Assembly (NCBI GenBank): GCA_030431975.1 | Contig: JAUIHP010000005.1 | Span: 232,977-296,976 of the forward strand | Source of the DNA: a bacterium | GTDB taxonomy: Bacteria; Eisenbacteria; RBG-16-71-46; CAIMUX01 | Direction of reading: 5' to 3' | Length of the DNA stretch: 64,000 nt | Part shown: positions 1 to 8,997 of the stretch, in pieces | Layout: each line of letters opens with the position of its first letter | How positions within the stretch are numbered: the first letter of the stretch is position 1 | The notes under the pieces: model-generated | Database searches by the model: none | What the model saw: only the letters and a program-made list of their open reading frames with translations | Told to the model about the DNA's origin: nothing | Position numbers and translations under genes: made by a program

Positions 1-489
1 CTCTACCCGCCGAGGTGGCAACACCGCTTTCGGGACGAAGTCGCGGCGCACCTGGAAGAAGAATCGTCCTGGAGCCTCCGCACGGCCGTCGACCTGATCG
101 CCGGGGCGGTCGACGCCTGGCGTCATCCAGAGTGGTTCCCGGAGGCCTCGCCTTCGACATCATTGAAGGGAGAAATCATGAAAGTCGCCATGCCCTGTTG
201 TGAACCGGTCCACGTGTCCAGAGAGGAGGCTCGGCAGAGCTCGATCGAAATGATCGTCATCAGTCTCCTTCTCGTCTCAACCGCCGTGGTCCTGGACAAA
301 GCCTTCGGCGACTCCATCTATGCCGAGGCTCTCATCTATTCTTCGTTCTTCATCGCCCTGACGATCTCGTCGCGGCGAACCTACTTCAAGGGCTACAGTC
401 GGGAGGCACGCAACCTCCTCACCTTTTTGGGTGCCGTCGTGTCCTACGCGTTCTTTCTGGGAGTCGCTGCGTTGGCTGTGCGGATCTGA
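1..489 (+). CDS. Small integral membrane protein, 5'-truncated by the window edge
   Basis: Frame 1 is open from the first base to the TGA at 487-489. The first about 45 codons read LYPPRWQHRFRDEVAAHL... then a D-L-I-x-G-A-V-D-A-x-x-HP stretch. This resembles the N-terminus of small membrane proteins that begin with an LYPxxWRxRYxxE motif (recalled family resemblance, not searched). The gene therefore probably starts upstream of the window. An internal ATG at 178 has its own good Shine-Dalgarno sequence (GAAGGGAG) and would give a 103-residue protein. Two or three hydrophobic segments follow (residues around MIVISLLLVSTAVVL, an IYSSFFIALTI stretch and the C-terminal VVSYAFFLGVAALAV). No catalytic motif is visible. 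Function unknown. The GNAT gene follows 16 bp downstream in the same direction. Confidence 0.6.
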   Translation, partial: LYPPRWQHRFRDEVAAHLEEESSWSLRTAVDLIAGAVDAWRHPEWFPEASPSTSLKGEIMKVAMPCCEPVHVSREEARQSSIEMIVISLLLVSTAVVLDKAFGDSIYAEALIYSSFFIALTISSRRTYFKGYSREARNLLTFLGAVVSYAFFLGVAALAVRI

Positions 490-505
490 CGAATAGAGGA
501 CTACT

Positions 506-1360
506 GTGGACCCCAAGCTCGAACCCCTCATCCTGAATCTGCTGGAATGGATGTCCGCTCGTCCTCGCTCCCACAGCGAGGTCATGGCTACGTGGAAGAC
601 CAGCTGTCCGCAACTGACGGTCTGGGAAGACGCGCAGGAAGCCGGACTCGTGGACGCGCACCACAAGGCCGGCGGTTTGGTTTGGTTCGAGATGAGCGGG
701 ATCGGCCGGAAGTTTCTGGAGGAACGTCGTCCAGCGTCGACAGCGACGCCACAGGCAAAGGACGATTCGGATTCGCCGGACGGGAAGAGGGCCAAGTCTC
801 ATTCCGATTCGACTCAAGTGCCTGTCGCGAATCGACCATTTCTCATCAGCAGGGAACTCTTCCGCACCGACCGGCTGGTCGTCCGTCATCTCGACTATCC
901 GGACTACGACGACTTCTACGCCGTCTACAGCGATCCCGCAGCGATGCGTTGGGTCGATGACGGAACACCGATCCAAGCCGAAGACTGCTTCCGTTGGATC
1001 GAGATCACGCACAAAAACTACGCTGCACGCGGCTACGGAATGTCAGCGCTCGTTCTGCAGGAGACTGGCGACATCGTCGGCTTCTGCGGACTGGTCCACC
1101 CCGGCGGACAGGAGGACGTCGAGATCAAGTACGCCCTCAAGCGGTCGGTTTGGGGGCAAGGTCTCGCCACGGAAGCCGTCCGAGGTATGCTGGAGTACGC
1201 GCGTCGAGAGTTCGGGGTCGAACGCGTCATCGCGACGGTGGCTCCGGAGAACTCGGCCTCCACCAACGTATTGGCGAAGGCCGGAATGTTCGAAACGGAC
1301 CGGATCATGGAGGAAGACGGAGCCGAGACCGCTGTCTACACCTGGTCCCTTTCTCCTTGA
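506..1360 (+). CDS. N-terminal winged-helix-like domain fused to a GNAT (RimJ/RimL-type) acetyltransferase
   Basis: The start is GTG at 506, preceded by AGAGGA. Residues about 1-75 look like a small winged helix: an LLEWMSARPRSHSEV helix, a central basic helix and GIGRKFLEERR at its end. A charged, Ser-rich linker (about 76-110) follows. Residues about 115-284 are a GNAT fold of the RimJ/RimL type: it opens with LFRTDRLVVRHL, has the acetyl-CoA pyrophosphate-binding loop in VWGQGLATEA, and ends with the ENSASTNVLAKAGM motif common in this subgroup. Such enzymes acetylate protein N-termini, antibiotics or small amines; the substrate cannot be read here. The gene ends 2 bp from the convergent stop of the next gene. 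The fold call is firm; the N-terminal domain is an inference. Confidence 0.85.
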   Translation: MDPKLEPLILNLLEWMSARPRSHSEVMATWKTSCPQLTVWEDAQEAGLVDAHHKAGGLVWFEMSGIGRKFLEERRPASTATPQAKDDSDSPDGKRAKSHSDSTQVPVANRPFLISRELFRTDRLVVRHLDYPDYDDFYAVYSDPAAMRWVDDGTPIQAEDCFRWIEITHKNYAARGYGMSALVLQETGDIVGFCGLVHPGGQEDVEIKYALKRSVWGQGLATEAVRGMLEYARREFGVERVIATVAPENSASTNVLAKAGMFETDRIMEEDGAETAVYTWSLSP

Positions 1361-1362
1361 CT

Positions 1363-4300
1363 CTATTTCAACAGGACGAGCCTTGACGCACCGTGGTAGC
1401 TCTCCGTCTCCATTCTTGCCCAATAGGTTCCACTCGGTAGGGATTGGCCGTCATCGCCAGTCCCGTCCCACACGGCTTGATGCCGGCCGGCCTCCTGCGT
1501 CCCCTGACTGAGCCTGCGCACTCGTCGCCCTTTCACGTCGTAAATCGATATCTCTACGGCCTCCCCGACCGCAAGCGTGTAGCTCAACGTCGTCCTGGGA
1601 TGGAACGGGTTGGGTTCAATGCGTTCCAGATGGGTTCGCGCCGAGACCCCGGATCCCGGCAGATCAGGCGTGCTCGAAGGTGGAAGCGTCGGGTCCTCAC
1701 AGTAGTCCGCGGCGCCTCCCACTCCGAAGAACCACTCCCTGGCCGCACGGATTTCGTTGGAGATCGCGTCGATGATCTCAGCATCGCCCGTCGTACAGTT
1801 TCCGGAGACATCCCGGTCCACCATCAGATGCCATGCGGTTCCATCGACTACGGCTCCCCAAGTATCCCCTTCTCCTGCGGACACGATCTGGGAGAACCCG
1901 GTCTCGGCGCCTCCCGATGCCTGGTGGTAGCTTCGGTTGCCGACTCCCGAACCGGTCGGCTGAAGTACATCGGTCCTCAGTTCCGGAGGGCATCGGGTGG
2001 AAAACGCATCGATGTCGTAGTCTCCCCCGGAGTGCGAAGTGCCAAACAACTCGCCACCACCGGAAGGTGTGTCGATCTCGACACAGGGCGCGAAGTCTCC
2101 GGAGAAGTCGCTGTAGCGGTCATCCAGAACCGTGAATCCCAAGGTTGCCGCCAACCCCGGAGCTTTCTCCTCCACGACCGACGGCGCGCCAGTGCCGTTG
2201 ATCATCAACATTCGTTTCCCGGTGAGCGACGTATCCTCCAACAACCAACTGTGGAGGAGTTCGTAGTCGGACGGGAACATGAGGTTGCTCGACTCCGACG
2301 CTCCGGTCGAAATCAGCACCGTGCGGTAGCCGAGCAGTTGAGCCAAGGTAGCGCCGTTGTTGGAGAGCGCATTGGCACCCCGAGCCAACGGGCTCTTCCA
2401 ACTCGAAGTTGCATCCAGGTAGTCATACTCGTCGTAGTCGATTCCCAGGTTAGTCAGCGCGGACTTGACATATCGGCCTGTACCGCGGTGATAGGTCTCC
2501 ACAAAGAGTAGGCAAGGGAAGCGGATGACGTCGTCACCAAGGTCACGCCACCTTGGCAGGATTTCGAACTCGTAGAAGTTGCCACCCGACGTATCCGGCA
2601 GGAGGTACTCCTCCCCACCACTCAGGTAGCGTGCGGATAGGAAGTACTCTACCTGGCTGCCGGGTAGCAGCACGTTGTCGGGAATGATCTCCACGGACTC
2701 GGACAACTCCGGTCCCGCAACCCCGAACGAGGCCCACTCGTCCTCACGGAGGTAACCGCTAAACCTGTAGTTGAAGGGATTCGGACCGATCTGTACCGAG
2801 TCCATGTATGCAAAGGCAAACTCCCCGGCCTCGACATCGACACCGCGTGCCGAGTTGACCCGGGAGATCCAATCGTCATACGTGGCACTGTGCCCAGGGC
2901 TGGTCTCGGCCATCCGAAACCAGAGTCGAGGCTCCCAGCTGTTCTCCGACCCGGTTACGAGTTCACCCGAGATCACCAAGGAATCTCCCAACACAAAGAG
3001 ATTCTCTCCGTCGGTTCGAATCGAAATGGTGACATCCGCACGACCTGGGGTCGACAGATCGTTGAACGTGGCCTGGGAAAAACCATCCTGGTAGCGACTC
3101 CCCGCATCGAGCCCGATGTATGGCGCGACGACATCCTCTCGGAAGTCGATCCGAACATTGTCGATTAGCGGCGTCTCATTGCTTTGCAGGCAGTCCTCCG
3201 GGGGCACGCCGAAGTGGTCGCACGATGAGTAGATCTCGTAGATCGCCCGCACCTGCTCGGCATTCTGGGGGACTGGATCGCTGGTGTTCGTTCCGGGGAA
3301 GATCAAACTCTGGCAGCTTGGGATGTTCGGCGTGAACCCGTAGGGAGAGACCGCGACGGGAGGAGACCAAACCGGATCCCCGGTTGCGGGGCACTCGTAG
3401 GGATAATACTGAAAGCCAATCCGGTATCTCATGCCGCCACTGCTCGGAAGAAGTGCGTACTGGTCCCAACGCAGCTCAATGATCAGGTTGCCATCCCCGA
3501 AAAAGGGAAGGACGTCATTGACGACATCGACCGGCGGAGTGGTCAGGCGTACGTTCTGACCGTCCGGATGCTCGCCAAACTCATCGTGCATCTCGAGTAC
3601 GTTTCCCGCGAGGTCGCAACAGTCATCTTCGATCACGTAGTTCCCAAGGGGGGCCACTCCGACATTCGAAAGAGGGGAGGGAGGAGCAACCGTTTCCCAC
3701 CCGTCCAGTCCGGAATCGAAGTCAAAGTCCGCAACGACCATTCCACTGGGAATCTCCGTCACCTTGACATCGTCGAAACCGGCCGCACCGTAGAACGAAT
3801 CGTGACCGCCGTCTTCATCGGATCCGGTTGGAGAAGAGACCACCTCGAAGAGAAGGCGAAAGTCCAGAGCACCCATCAGGTCCGTATCCAGGAGGAAGGC
3901 TCCGACCGGGGACCCCGGCGGCGGGTCGATGGGATGATTGCCCGCAAGCCCGATCGGGCCGGTGAACGATCCCAAGGGGATGACTTCAGAACTGGGGAGC
4001 AGTTCGAGGTAGATGTTGAATTCATCATCATTGATCTCGAGTTCGCTGAAGAACCGCCAGTCGATGTCGAGCGCCTCACCGGGGGACCGGGAAAAAACCG
4101 GCGACCTGAGTTGCTGAACCCATCGATTCCCGTAGCCCAGGCCGTTCTCGTAGCAAACTTCGTTGGCTTCACTTTGAAACAACCCGAACCAGAGAGAGCC
4201 CGTTCCGGTGAGGATGGGCGCATCCACACTGTTCTCCGGATCCGAGATCCATGTCGCCGCATCGATCCGTCGACCGAAGGTCCCCGCCTGACCGGCAAGA

Positions 4301-4629
4301 TTGAGCACTGAGATTCCCTCGAGCGGATCCGGCCCCCCGTGATCGAAGGTCCAGGTTTCACCCTGGACCGCAAATCCATCCTCATCGACAAACCCGAAGG
4401 AGAGCGCTTCTGAGATTCCCCTCTGCGCTCCCGTGGTTTCAAAGATCGGGCCATCCGCATCAGCTTCCGCTTGCAGGACGCGCTCGGCGCCACTCACGGT
4501 GGGACTGCTGAAGGAAAGAAGGACGACGAGTACCACCAGGTACGCAGGTGTTTCGCACTCGGCTCTCCTTCCGGACGTCATCGGAAACAACCGCTCCGTC
4601 ATTCGTCGGCGTTGCGTTCTGTTCTTCAT
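1363..4629 (-). CDS. Large secreted protein with C-terminal FlgD-Ig/type-A-like sorting module
   Basis: The ATG at 4629 is preceded by AAGGAGAC. An N-terminal signal sequence is visible: basic residues, then AYLVVLVVLLSFSSPTVSGA. The about 1,050-residue mature part is acidic and rich in beta-strand sequence, with several stretches resembling jelly-roll/MAM-type modules (the DIDWRFFSELEINDD region), but I do not recognise an enzyme. The last about 85 residues form a FlgD-Ig module: an EPNPF motif, SIYDVKGRRVRRL, a VWDG turn, SGTYWARM, and the end RLVLLK. This module is known in FCB bacteria as a secretion or cell-surface sorting signal, so export is inferred. It lies 45 bp downstream of the subtilase gene on the same strand and is probably co-transcribed with it. 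Confidence 0.8.
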   Translation of the reverse strand: MKNRTQRRRMTERLFPMTSGRRAECETPAYLVVLVVLLSFSSPTVSGAERVLQAEADADGPIFETTGAQRGISEALSFGFVDEDGFAVQGETWTFDHGGPDPLEGISVLNLAGQAGTFGRRIDAATWISDPENSVDAPILTGTGSLWFGLFQSEANEVCYENGLGYGNRWVQQLRSPVFSRSPGEALDIDWRFFSELEINDDEFNIYLELLPSSEVIPLGSFTGPIGLAGNHPIDPPPGSPVGAFLLDTDLMGALDFRLLFEVVSSPTGSDEDGGHDSFYGAAGFDDVKVTEIPSGMVVADFDFDSGLDGWETVAPPSPLSNVGVAPLGNYVIEDDCCDLAGNVLEMHDEFGEHPDGQNVRLTTPPVDVVNDVLPFFGDGNLIIELRWDQYALLPSSGGMRYRIGFQYYPYECPATGDPVWSPPVAVSPYGFTPNIPSCQSLIFPGTNTSDPVPQNAEQVRAIYEIYSSCDHFGVPPEDCLQSNETPLIDNVRIDFREDVVAPYIGLDAGSRYQDGFSQATFNDLSTPGRADVTISIRTDGENLFVLGDSLVISGELVTGSENSWEPRLWFRMAETSPGHSATYDDWISRVNSARGVDVEAGEFAFAYMDSVQIGPNPFNYRFSGYLREDEWASFGVAGPELSESVEIIPDNVLLPGSQVEYFLSARYLSGGEEYLLPDTSGGNFYEFEILPRWRDLGDDVIRFPCLLFVETYHRGTGRYVKSALTNLGIDYDEYDYLDATSSWKSPLARGANALSNNGATLAQLLGYRTVLISTGASESSNLMFPSDYELLHSWLLEDTSLTGKRMLMINGTGAPSVVEEKAPGLAATLGFTVLDDRYSDFSGDFAPCVEIDTPSGGGELFGTSHSGGDYDIDAFSTRCPPELRTDVLQPTGSGVGNRSYHQASGGAETGFSQIVSAGEGDTWGAVVDGTAWHLMVDRDVSGNCTTGDAEIIDAISNEIRAAREWFFGVGGAADYCEDPTLPPSSTPDLPGSGVSARTHLERIEPNPFHPRTTLSYTLAVGEAVEISIYDVKGRRVRRLSQGTQEAGRHQAVWDGTGDDGQSLPSGTYWARMETESYHGASRLVLLK

Positions 4630-4674
4630 GCGGTCTCCTTTGCTGCTTGGTTTTCATTCGGTGACGGAGAGGAG

Positions 4675-7581
4675 TTAGCGAACGACGATTTTGTGATCCG
4701 CGGTCAGGCCCGACGCCTCGAGCCGAAGGAGGTAGACTCCCGCCGGCGCCGTGCTAGGCCATTGTTCGGCCGACCACACGATCTCGTGATCCCCCGCTTG
4801 ACGATAGTTCCGGTCGAGGGAAAGGACACGCCGTCCGAGGACGTCGACGACGTAAACGTGAACCTGACCGGGAACGGCCAGGGAGAACCGGAGAAATCCT
4901 TCGCCGGACGACGGGTTAGGCTGGAAGCTCAGAGACGGGAAGTTTCGAATCGGAGCCTCTTCCACAGACGTGGTGGATGCTCCGGGCTCGTATGCCCCTG
5001 TCCTTGCGAAGTTGCCTCGGTGGGTCGGCCACTCGAAGCTTGCCATCACTCCCGCAGGGCTTTCAAACAAGTAGACACGGCCGTCTTCGGTACCGAAGGC
5101 GATCTCCACCCGTCCATCAAGGTCGATGTCTGCTACGGAGGGGACGGATCGTATCGTTCCGGTCGAGGTCAACGGAAACGGGGCTTCCAACCTTCCCGTG
5201 TGAGAAAGGCCGAAGAAACGGGAGGTCGTTCCGAACATCACCTCGGACTCGGCGTCCAGGTTGATGTTTGCAATCGAAACAGGGGTTGCCAGGTTTTCTC
5301 CGGCGTGACCACTCGGCCAACCCTCCAGGAAAGTCCCGTCATAACCCATCGCAAGAGTCTGTCCGTCGGACTTTCCTACCACAATCTCCGGCACTCCATC
5401 GCCATTCAGATCTGCGATTGCCGGCTCGTTGAGGGCCAGATCGCTCAGGTCGATGGGCCAGCCGGTCACATACGCTCCCGACGCCGTGAACACGTGCAGT
5501 CGCCCTTGGGAGTCGCCAACGACAATCTCGGCGGAGCCGTCATCGTTCAGGTCTCCGGCAACGGGGGACGTGTAGGTTGCAGCCGGCAGCGAGGTCGACC
5601 ACACGTCAAGGCCGAAGGAGTCGAAGGCCTCCAATCGCGTCTCCGTTCCCATGGTCGAGAGAACCACGATTTCCAGTCGCTCGTCTCCCGACAGATCCAC
5701 TGTCGCGGGAGCTCCTGCCGGCAAACCAAAGGCGTAGCGGGGCCAGTTCCCGGGAGAGATGGTTCCGTCCTTCTCGTACAGAACGAGATTGAAGAAGTTG
5801 GTGGCCCGGGTCGCGACAACGAGTTCCAACTCACCGTCGGCATCCACGTCTGCAATCGGCGCCGTAAACGTCGGATCGAGGTGGAAGATCGGCCAGCCGT
5901 CAAGCTGGCTACCGTCCCCGTCAAACGCCCAGACAGACTGTTCGTCTGCCTGCAGGAACACTTCGGCTGCTCCATCGCCATCGACGTCTGCGACGGTTGG
6001 CGACGTCGTCAACGACTGGTTCAAAAACTGCGGCCATCCCGAAACCGGAGATCCATCCGCACGATGAGCGTGGAGCCAGCCGTCAGAGGTCGCAACGATG
6101 ACCTCTGCAACCCCATCGCCGTCGAGGTCCGCCAACGCCGGACTCGACCGGACGGAAGCGCCCAGCTCAAGAGGCCATCCCGCCTCGAGCGTGACTCCCG
6201 TTTGCAACGCAGCCGTCGCCGTCGCGGTCTGTCCGTGAACGTCCCGGACCGTAAGACGAACCTGGGACGGTTCGTCCGGAAGGTTGACCAAGGGAATCGT
6301 ACCCAGACTTCCACCCGAAACTTCGGACGTCCCTCCAGTGCTCGGGCCGTCGAAGTCCAGCGGATACACTCCGGAACCGACCTCGATGACGTAATCCAGG
6401 AGGTCCGGCGAGAGAACGGTCCCGAAGACCTCGAGCAGCCCGCCATCCATTTGAAACAGGGTCGGATCCAGAACAGCAACCGGATGTGACCCGAGAGTTT
6501 CCGCGGTGTCCGCGGCCTCGACGGCCTTTTGTGCATTCACCCTTCCCGCACCCACGTACAGGCTGGGCGACACCAACGGGTCTACTGAACTCGTGATGAT
6601 GGACTGAACTTCGGGAGCCGTTAGCGCCGGGGCGACGCTTCGAACGAGAGCACCGACACCTGCAACCATCGGCGTCGCAACGGACGTCCCCCCGATGAGG
6701 CGATAGCCTCCCCCTAACTGGGTCGTTTTGACGTCATCCGCGGGAGCGGCGACATCGACGATCGGCCCCGTCGAGGACCCTTGCCATGAACGGTCATACG
6801 AGTCCGAACCCGTGACGCACAATACCTCCGGCCGGGAGCAGACATTGTTGGGAACGGCGAGTTCTCCGTTCCCACTCGCTGCGACCACGAGCACACCCAT
6901 GTCCCGAGCGTAGTCCAACGAGGCGACGAGTCCCGGAGTGAGGCTCGAGACGCAGGAAAGGTTGATGACCGTGGCGCCGAGGTCCACCGCGTAGTCGATG
7001 GCTTCCGGGCGGCAAGACCCCCGGATAGCGACGAAGGTGCAAGTCGGACAGATGCCGGCGATGCCGAGTGAGTTGTCACCCCGGGCCGCAAGAACTCCGT
7101 TGACGTAGGTACCGTGTTCTCCGACGGGATCATTGTCCCCGTCGGTAAAGTCCCATCCGATAAGGTCGTCGACGAGACCGTTTCCATCATCGTCAACGCC
7201 GTTCAAGTCGCCCGGGTCGAAAACGTAGCGGCCTTGGCCCGAGTCCCACTCCAGGACGGTTCCGTCTCCGTCGGCATCTTCCCCAAGATTGCGCCAGAGG
7301 TTCTCTACGAGGTCAGGATGAAACCACTCGACACCCGAGTCCACAGCCGCAACCAGCACCGCTCCCGTGGTCAGATCCCACGCCTCCGGAGTGTCCAGGT
7401 CGGCATCGGGTGTACCCGGCACGCCTGGATTGCTTCCGGTGTTGATGTGGTACCACTGCTCGTCGAACAAGGGGTCATTCGGCGAATCAGCGGATACATC
7501 GGTCGCCTCGGCCACAAGAAGGACGCAAGTTACCATTCCGAACACACGGAACACGGCCGAGGCACGAATGCGGTTTCGCAT
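4675..7581 (-). CDS. Secreted S8 subtilisin-family protease with FG-GAP/VCBS-type repeats and FlgD-Ig C-terminus
   Basis: The reading frame extends to 7635, but the ATG at 7581 has GGAGG five bases upstream and begins a clean signal peptide (MRNRIRASAVFRVFGMVTCVLLVAEA). In the 968-residue product the S8 triad is visible as Asp81 (AAVDSG), His156 (EHGTYVNG) and Ser300 (GGTSVATPM). Ca-binding Asp-rich loops (DADGDG, DLNGVDDDGNG) lie between Asp and His. Residues about 480-850 hold at least six FG-GAP-like repeats (ADLDGDGVAEVIVAT and variants), which usually fold as an integrin-type propeller. The end is a FlgD-Ig module (QPNPSSGEG ... KIVVR). Likely an extracellular or surface protease. It is upstream of the large secreted protein and possibly in one operon with it. 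Confidence 0.93.
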   Translation of the reverse strand: MRNRIRASAVFRVFGMVTCVLLVAEATDVSADSPNDPLFDEQWYHINTGSNPGVPGTPDADLDTPEAWDLTTGAVLVAAVDSGVEWFHPDLVENLWRNLGEDADGDGTVLEWDSGQGRYVFDPGDLNGVDDDGNGLVDDLIGWDFTDGDNDPVGEHGTYVNGVLAARGDNSLGIAGICPTCTFVAIRGSCRPEAIDYAVDLGATVINLSCVSSLTPGLVASLDYARDMGVLVVAASGNGELAVPNNVCSRPEVLCVTGSDSYDRSWQGSSTGPIVDVAAPADDVKTTQLGGGYRLIGGTSVATPMVAGVGALVRSVAPALTAPEVQSIITSSVDPLVSPSLYVGAGRVNAQKAVEAADTAETLGSHPVAVLDPTLFQMDGGLLEVFGTVLSPDLLDYVIEVGSGVYPLDFDGPSTGGTSEVSGGSLGTIPLVNLPDEPSQVRLTVRDVHGQTATATAALQTGVTLEAGWPLELGASVRSSPALADLDGDGVAEVIVATSDGWLHAHRADGSPVSGWPQFLNQSLTTSPTVADVDGDGAAEVFLQADEQSVWAFDGDGSQLDGWPIFHLDPTFTAPIADVDADGELELVVATRATNFFNLVLYEKDGTISPGNWPRYAFGLPAGAPATVDLSGDERLEIVVLSTMGTETRLEAFDSFGLDVWSTSLPAATYTSPVAGDLNDDGSAEIVVGDSQGRLHVFTASGAYVTGWPIDLSDLALNEPAIADLNGDGVPEIVVGKSDGQTLAMGYDGTFLEGWPSGHAGENLATPVSIANINLDAESEVMFGTTSRFFGLSHTGRLEAPFPLTSTGTIRSVPSVADIDLDGRVEIAFGTEDGRVYLFESPAGVMASFEWPTHRGNFARTGAYEPGASTTSVEEAPIRNFPSLSFQPNPSSGEGFLRFSLAVPGQVHVYVVDVLGRRVLSLDRNYRQAGDHEIVWSAEQWPSTAPAGVYLLRLEASGLTADHKIVVR

Positions 7582-7612
7582 AGGGGCCTCCATAACGGAG
7601 AGGGGAGCCTTA

Positions 7613-7642
7613 AGTAAATCATCACCGTGCGGCAAACGTCAA
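7613..7642 (-). promoter_or_regulatory. Candidate sigma70-type promoter for the subtilase gene
   Basis: On the minus strand TTGACG (7642-7637) is followed after 18 bases by TTTACT (7618-7613), about 32 bases upstream of the ATG at 7581. The -35 is close to consensus; the -10 matches four of six positions. Assigned by eye only, in a lineage whose promoters are not characterised. Confidence 0.3.
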
Positions 7643-7676
7643 GCGAGACGCCGTGAGTCGCCGAGTCGTGTTCGGT

Positions 7677-7703
7677 TTGACATCGATGAGCTTTCGATAC
7701 AGT
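7677..7703 (+). promoter_or_regulatory. Candidate sigma70-type promoter for the putative lipoprotein gene
   Basis: A perfect TTGACA (7677-7682) is followed after a short 15-base spacer by TACAGT (7698-7703), 58 bases before the start codon of the gene at 7761. It is divergent from the candidate subtilase promoter. By eye only. Confidence 0.3.
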
Positions 7704-7760
7704 TCGCAACCTTCGCGCCCGAAACCATAAGGAAGTGTTTCGCTCTACGAGGAGGGGTCC

Positions 7761-8387
7761 ATGTCACCGATTGCGCAAACCCGACAGTTCTGCTTCGCTC
7801 TGCTTGGATCCATCGGCTTGGCAACGGTTTCCGGTCTCGGATGCAGTCAGCAGAAGGAGATCGACCCCAACGCTCCCTTTCAGATGGAACTCAACGGCGC
7901 ACCCTTCGAGGTTCCGATGAAGCCGGGCGCCGCCTTCGTGGACCATCACGAAACGGCCCTCGGGGGCAAACCGCAGTTCGGCATTCGCTTCCCTACCGGC
8001 ACCACGATGGCGACTCTCTATCCGGGCGTTGAGATCCAGTTCGATCCAAGCAGAATCGAAGCAGGACGCGATATCGAGATCAACGACTCGTGGGACTGCG
8101 CCGTCCGCGTTCACTACCGGCCGGCGCGCGGCCACCGCATGAGTGAAGCGCAGATTCTTACCTACACTCCGGCCGGGGGCGGACACGGCATCGTCCGCTT
8201 CGATGTCTTCGATCCGTCCCCGAACGGACGCATCACAGGATCGCTGCAGACGGCGACGCTCTATGGGGCTTTTGAAGATATCGACGACGGCATGTGGGTC
8301 GATGCCGAGTCGCCGCTTGAGCTAAAACTCAAGAACTTCACCTTCGACTGCACGTTTCCCGACTACAACGCGCACGTCTTCCACTGA
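7761..8387 (+). CDS. Putative small lipoprotein of unknown function
   Basis: The ATG at 7761 follows GAGGAGGGG. The N-terminus is a signal peptide (RQFCFALLGSIGLATVSGL) ending at a Cys in GLGCSQQK, so this is probably a lipoprotein; the residue at -3 is Gly instead of the usual Leu, so the lipobox is imperfect. The mature part is about 180 residues, mostly beta, with a repeated pattern of extended strands and a closing disulfide-capable Cys pair (WDCAV and FDCTF). It resembles the beta-sandwich lipoproteins found in environmental genomes, but I do not recognise a named family. It stands alone between a divergent protease gene and the convergent rplS operon. Confidence 0.7.
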   Translation: MSPIAQTRQFCFALLGSIGLATVSGLGCSQQKEIDPNAPFQMELNGAPFEVPMKPGAAFVDHHETALGGKPQFGIRFPTGTTMATLYPGVEIQFDPSRIEAGRDIEINDSWDCAVRVHYRPARGHRMSEAQILTYTPAGGGHGIVRFDVFDPSPNGRITGSLQTATLYGAFEDIDDGMWVDAESPLELKLKNFTFDCTFPDYNAHVFH

Positions 8388-8574
8388 TCACGAAACCCGT
8401 ACGCAAGTACAGGTGATGGCGACCGTAGCGGGGGCTGTGGCAGGACCGCTCGCGCTGCTATGTCGTGAGTCGCCGGGAAGCACTGCGGGCAACGCCTCAA
8501 CGACAGGCGACGCACATCCCCGGACGGAACACTTCGGCAGCGTGGTCCGGAACGTCCCAACCACCTGACGCAAG

Positions 8575-8601
8575 AAGCCCCGCGAGATTCTCGCAGGGCT
8601 T
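8575..8601 (-). terminator. Stem-loop terminator of the ffh-rplS operon
   Basis: AAGCCCCGCGAG and CTCGCAGGGCTT pair over 12 bp with one mismatch around a 3-base loop, 36 bases past the rplS stop on the minus strand. After the stem the minus strand reads TCTTGCG, only weakly T-rich, so it could also serve as a 3'-end stabilising hairpin. Confidence 0.6.
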
Positions 8602-8636
8602 CGACAGAACCAGGAACGCAGGTGCGGAGGCCGTAG

Positions 8637-8993
8637 CTACGACTTCCGAGGCGGACGCTTCTCGCGGATCCGCGCCTTCTTCCCCTTGAGCTCACGCAGG
8701 TAGTAGATCTTGGACCGACGAACCCGACCGCGCTTCAGCACTTCGAGATTGTCGATCGAGGGGGAGTGCAGCGGGAAGATTCGTTCCACGCCGACTCCGT
8801 CCGAAACCTTGCGGACGGTGAAGGTCTCCCGCAGACCGGAACCACGGCGTTGGATGACCGTGCCCTGAAATCGCTGCAGGCGCTCTTTGTCACCTTCGCG
8901 AACACGGACCTGGATACGAACCGTGTCCCCGGGTCCGAAGTCGGGGATGTCGCTGCGCTTTTGCGCATCTTCGATTGCCTTCAACACTTCCAC
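8637..8993 (-). CDS. rplS: 50S ribosomal protein L19
   Basis: 118 residues, normal for L19. The family signatures are present: [25 protein letters not shown]-like [13 protein letters not shown], and the C-terminal [22 protein letters not shown]19 sits at the 30S-50S interface. The start is GTG at 8993, with AGGAGG nine bases upstream inside the last codons of trmD. It is the last gene of the ffh-rpsP-khpA-rimM-trmD-rplS operon and is followed by a stem-loop. Confidence 0.97.
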   Translation of the reverse strand: MEVLKAIEDAQKRSDIPDFGPGDTVRIQVRVREGDKERLQRFQGTVIQRRGSGLRETFTVRKVSDGVGVERIFPLHSPSIDNLEVLKRGRVRRSKIYYLRELKGKKARIREKRPPRKS

Positions 8994-8997
8994 TTTC

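Noticed and set aside
4471..6489. 672-residue ORF on the plus strand opposite the subtilase gene
   Set aside because: It is Arg/Gly/Val-rich with no family motif and lies wholly antisense to a gene with an intact catalytic triad; high GC leaves antisense frames open.
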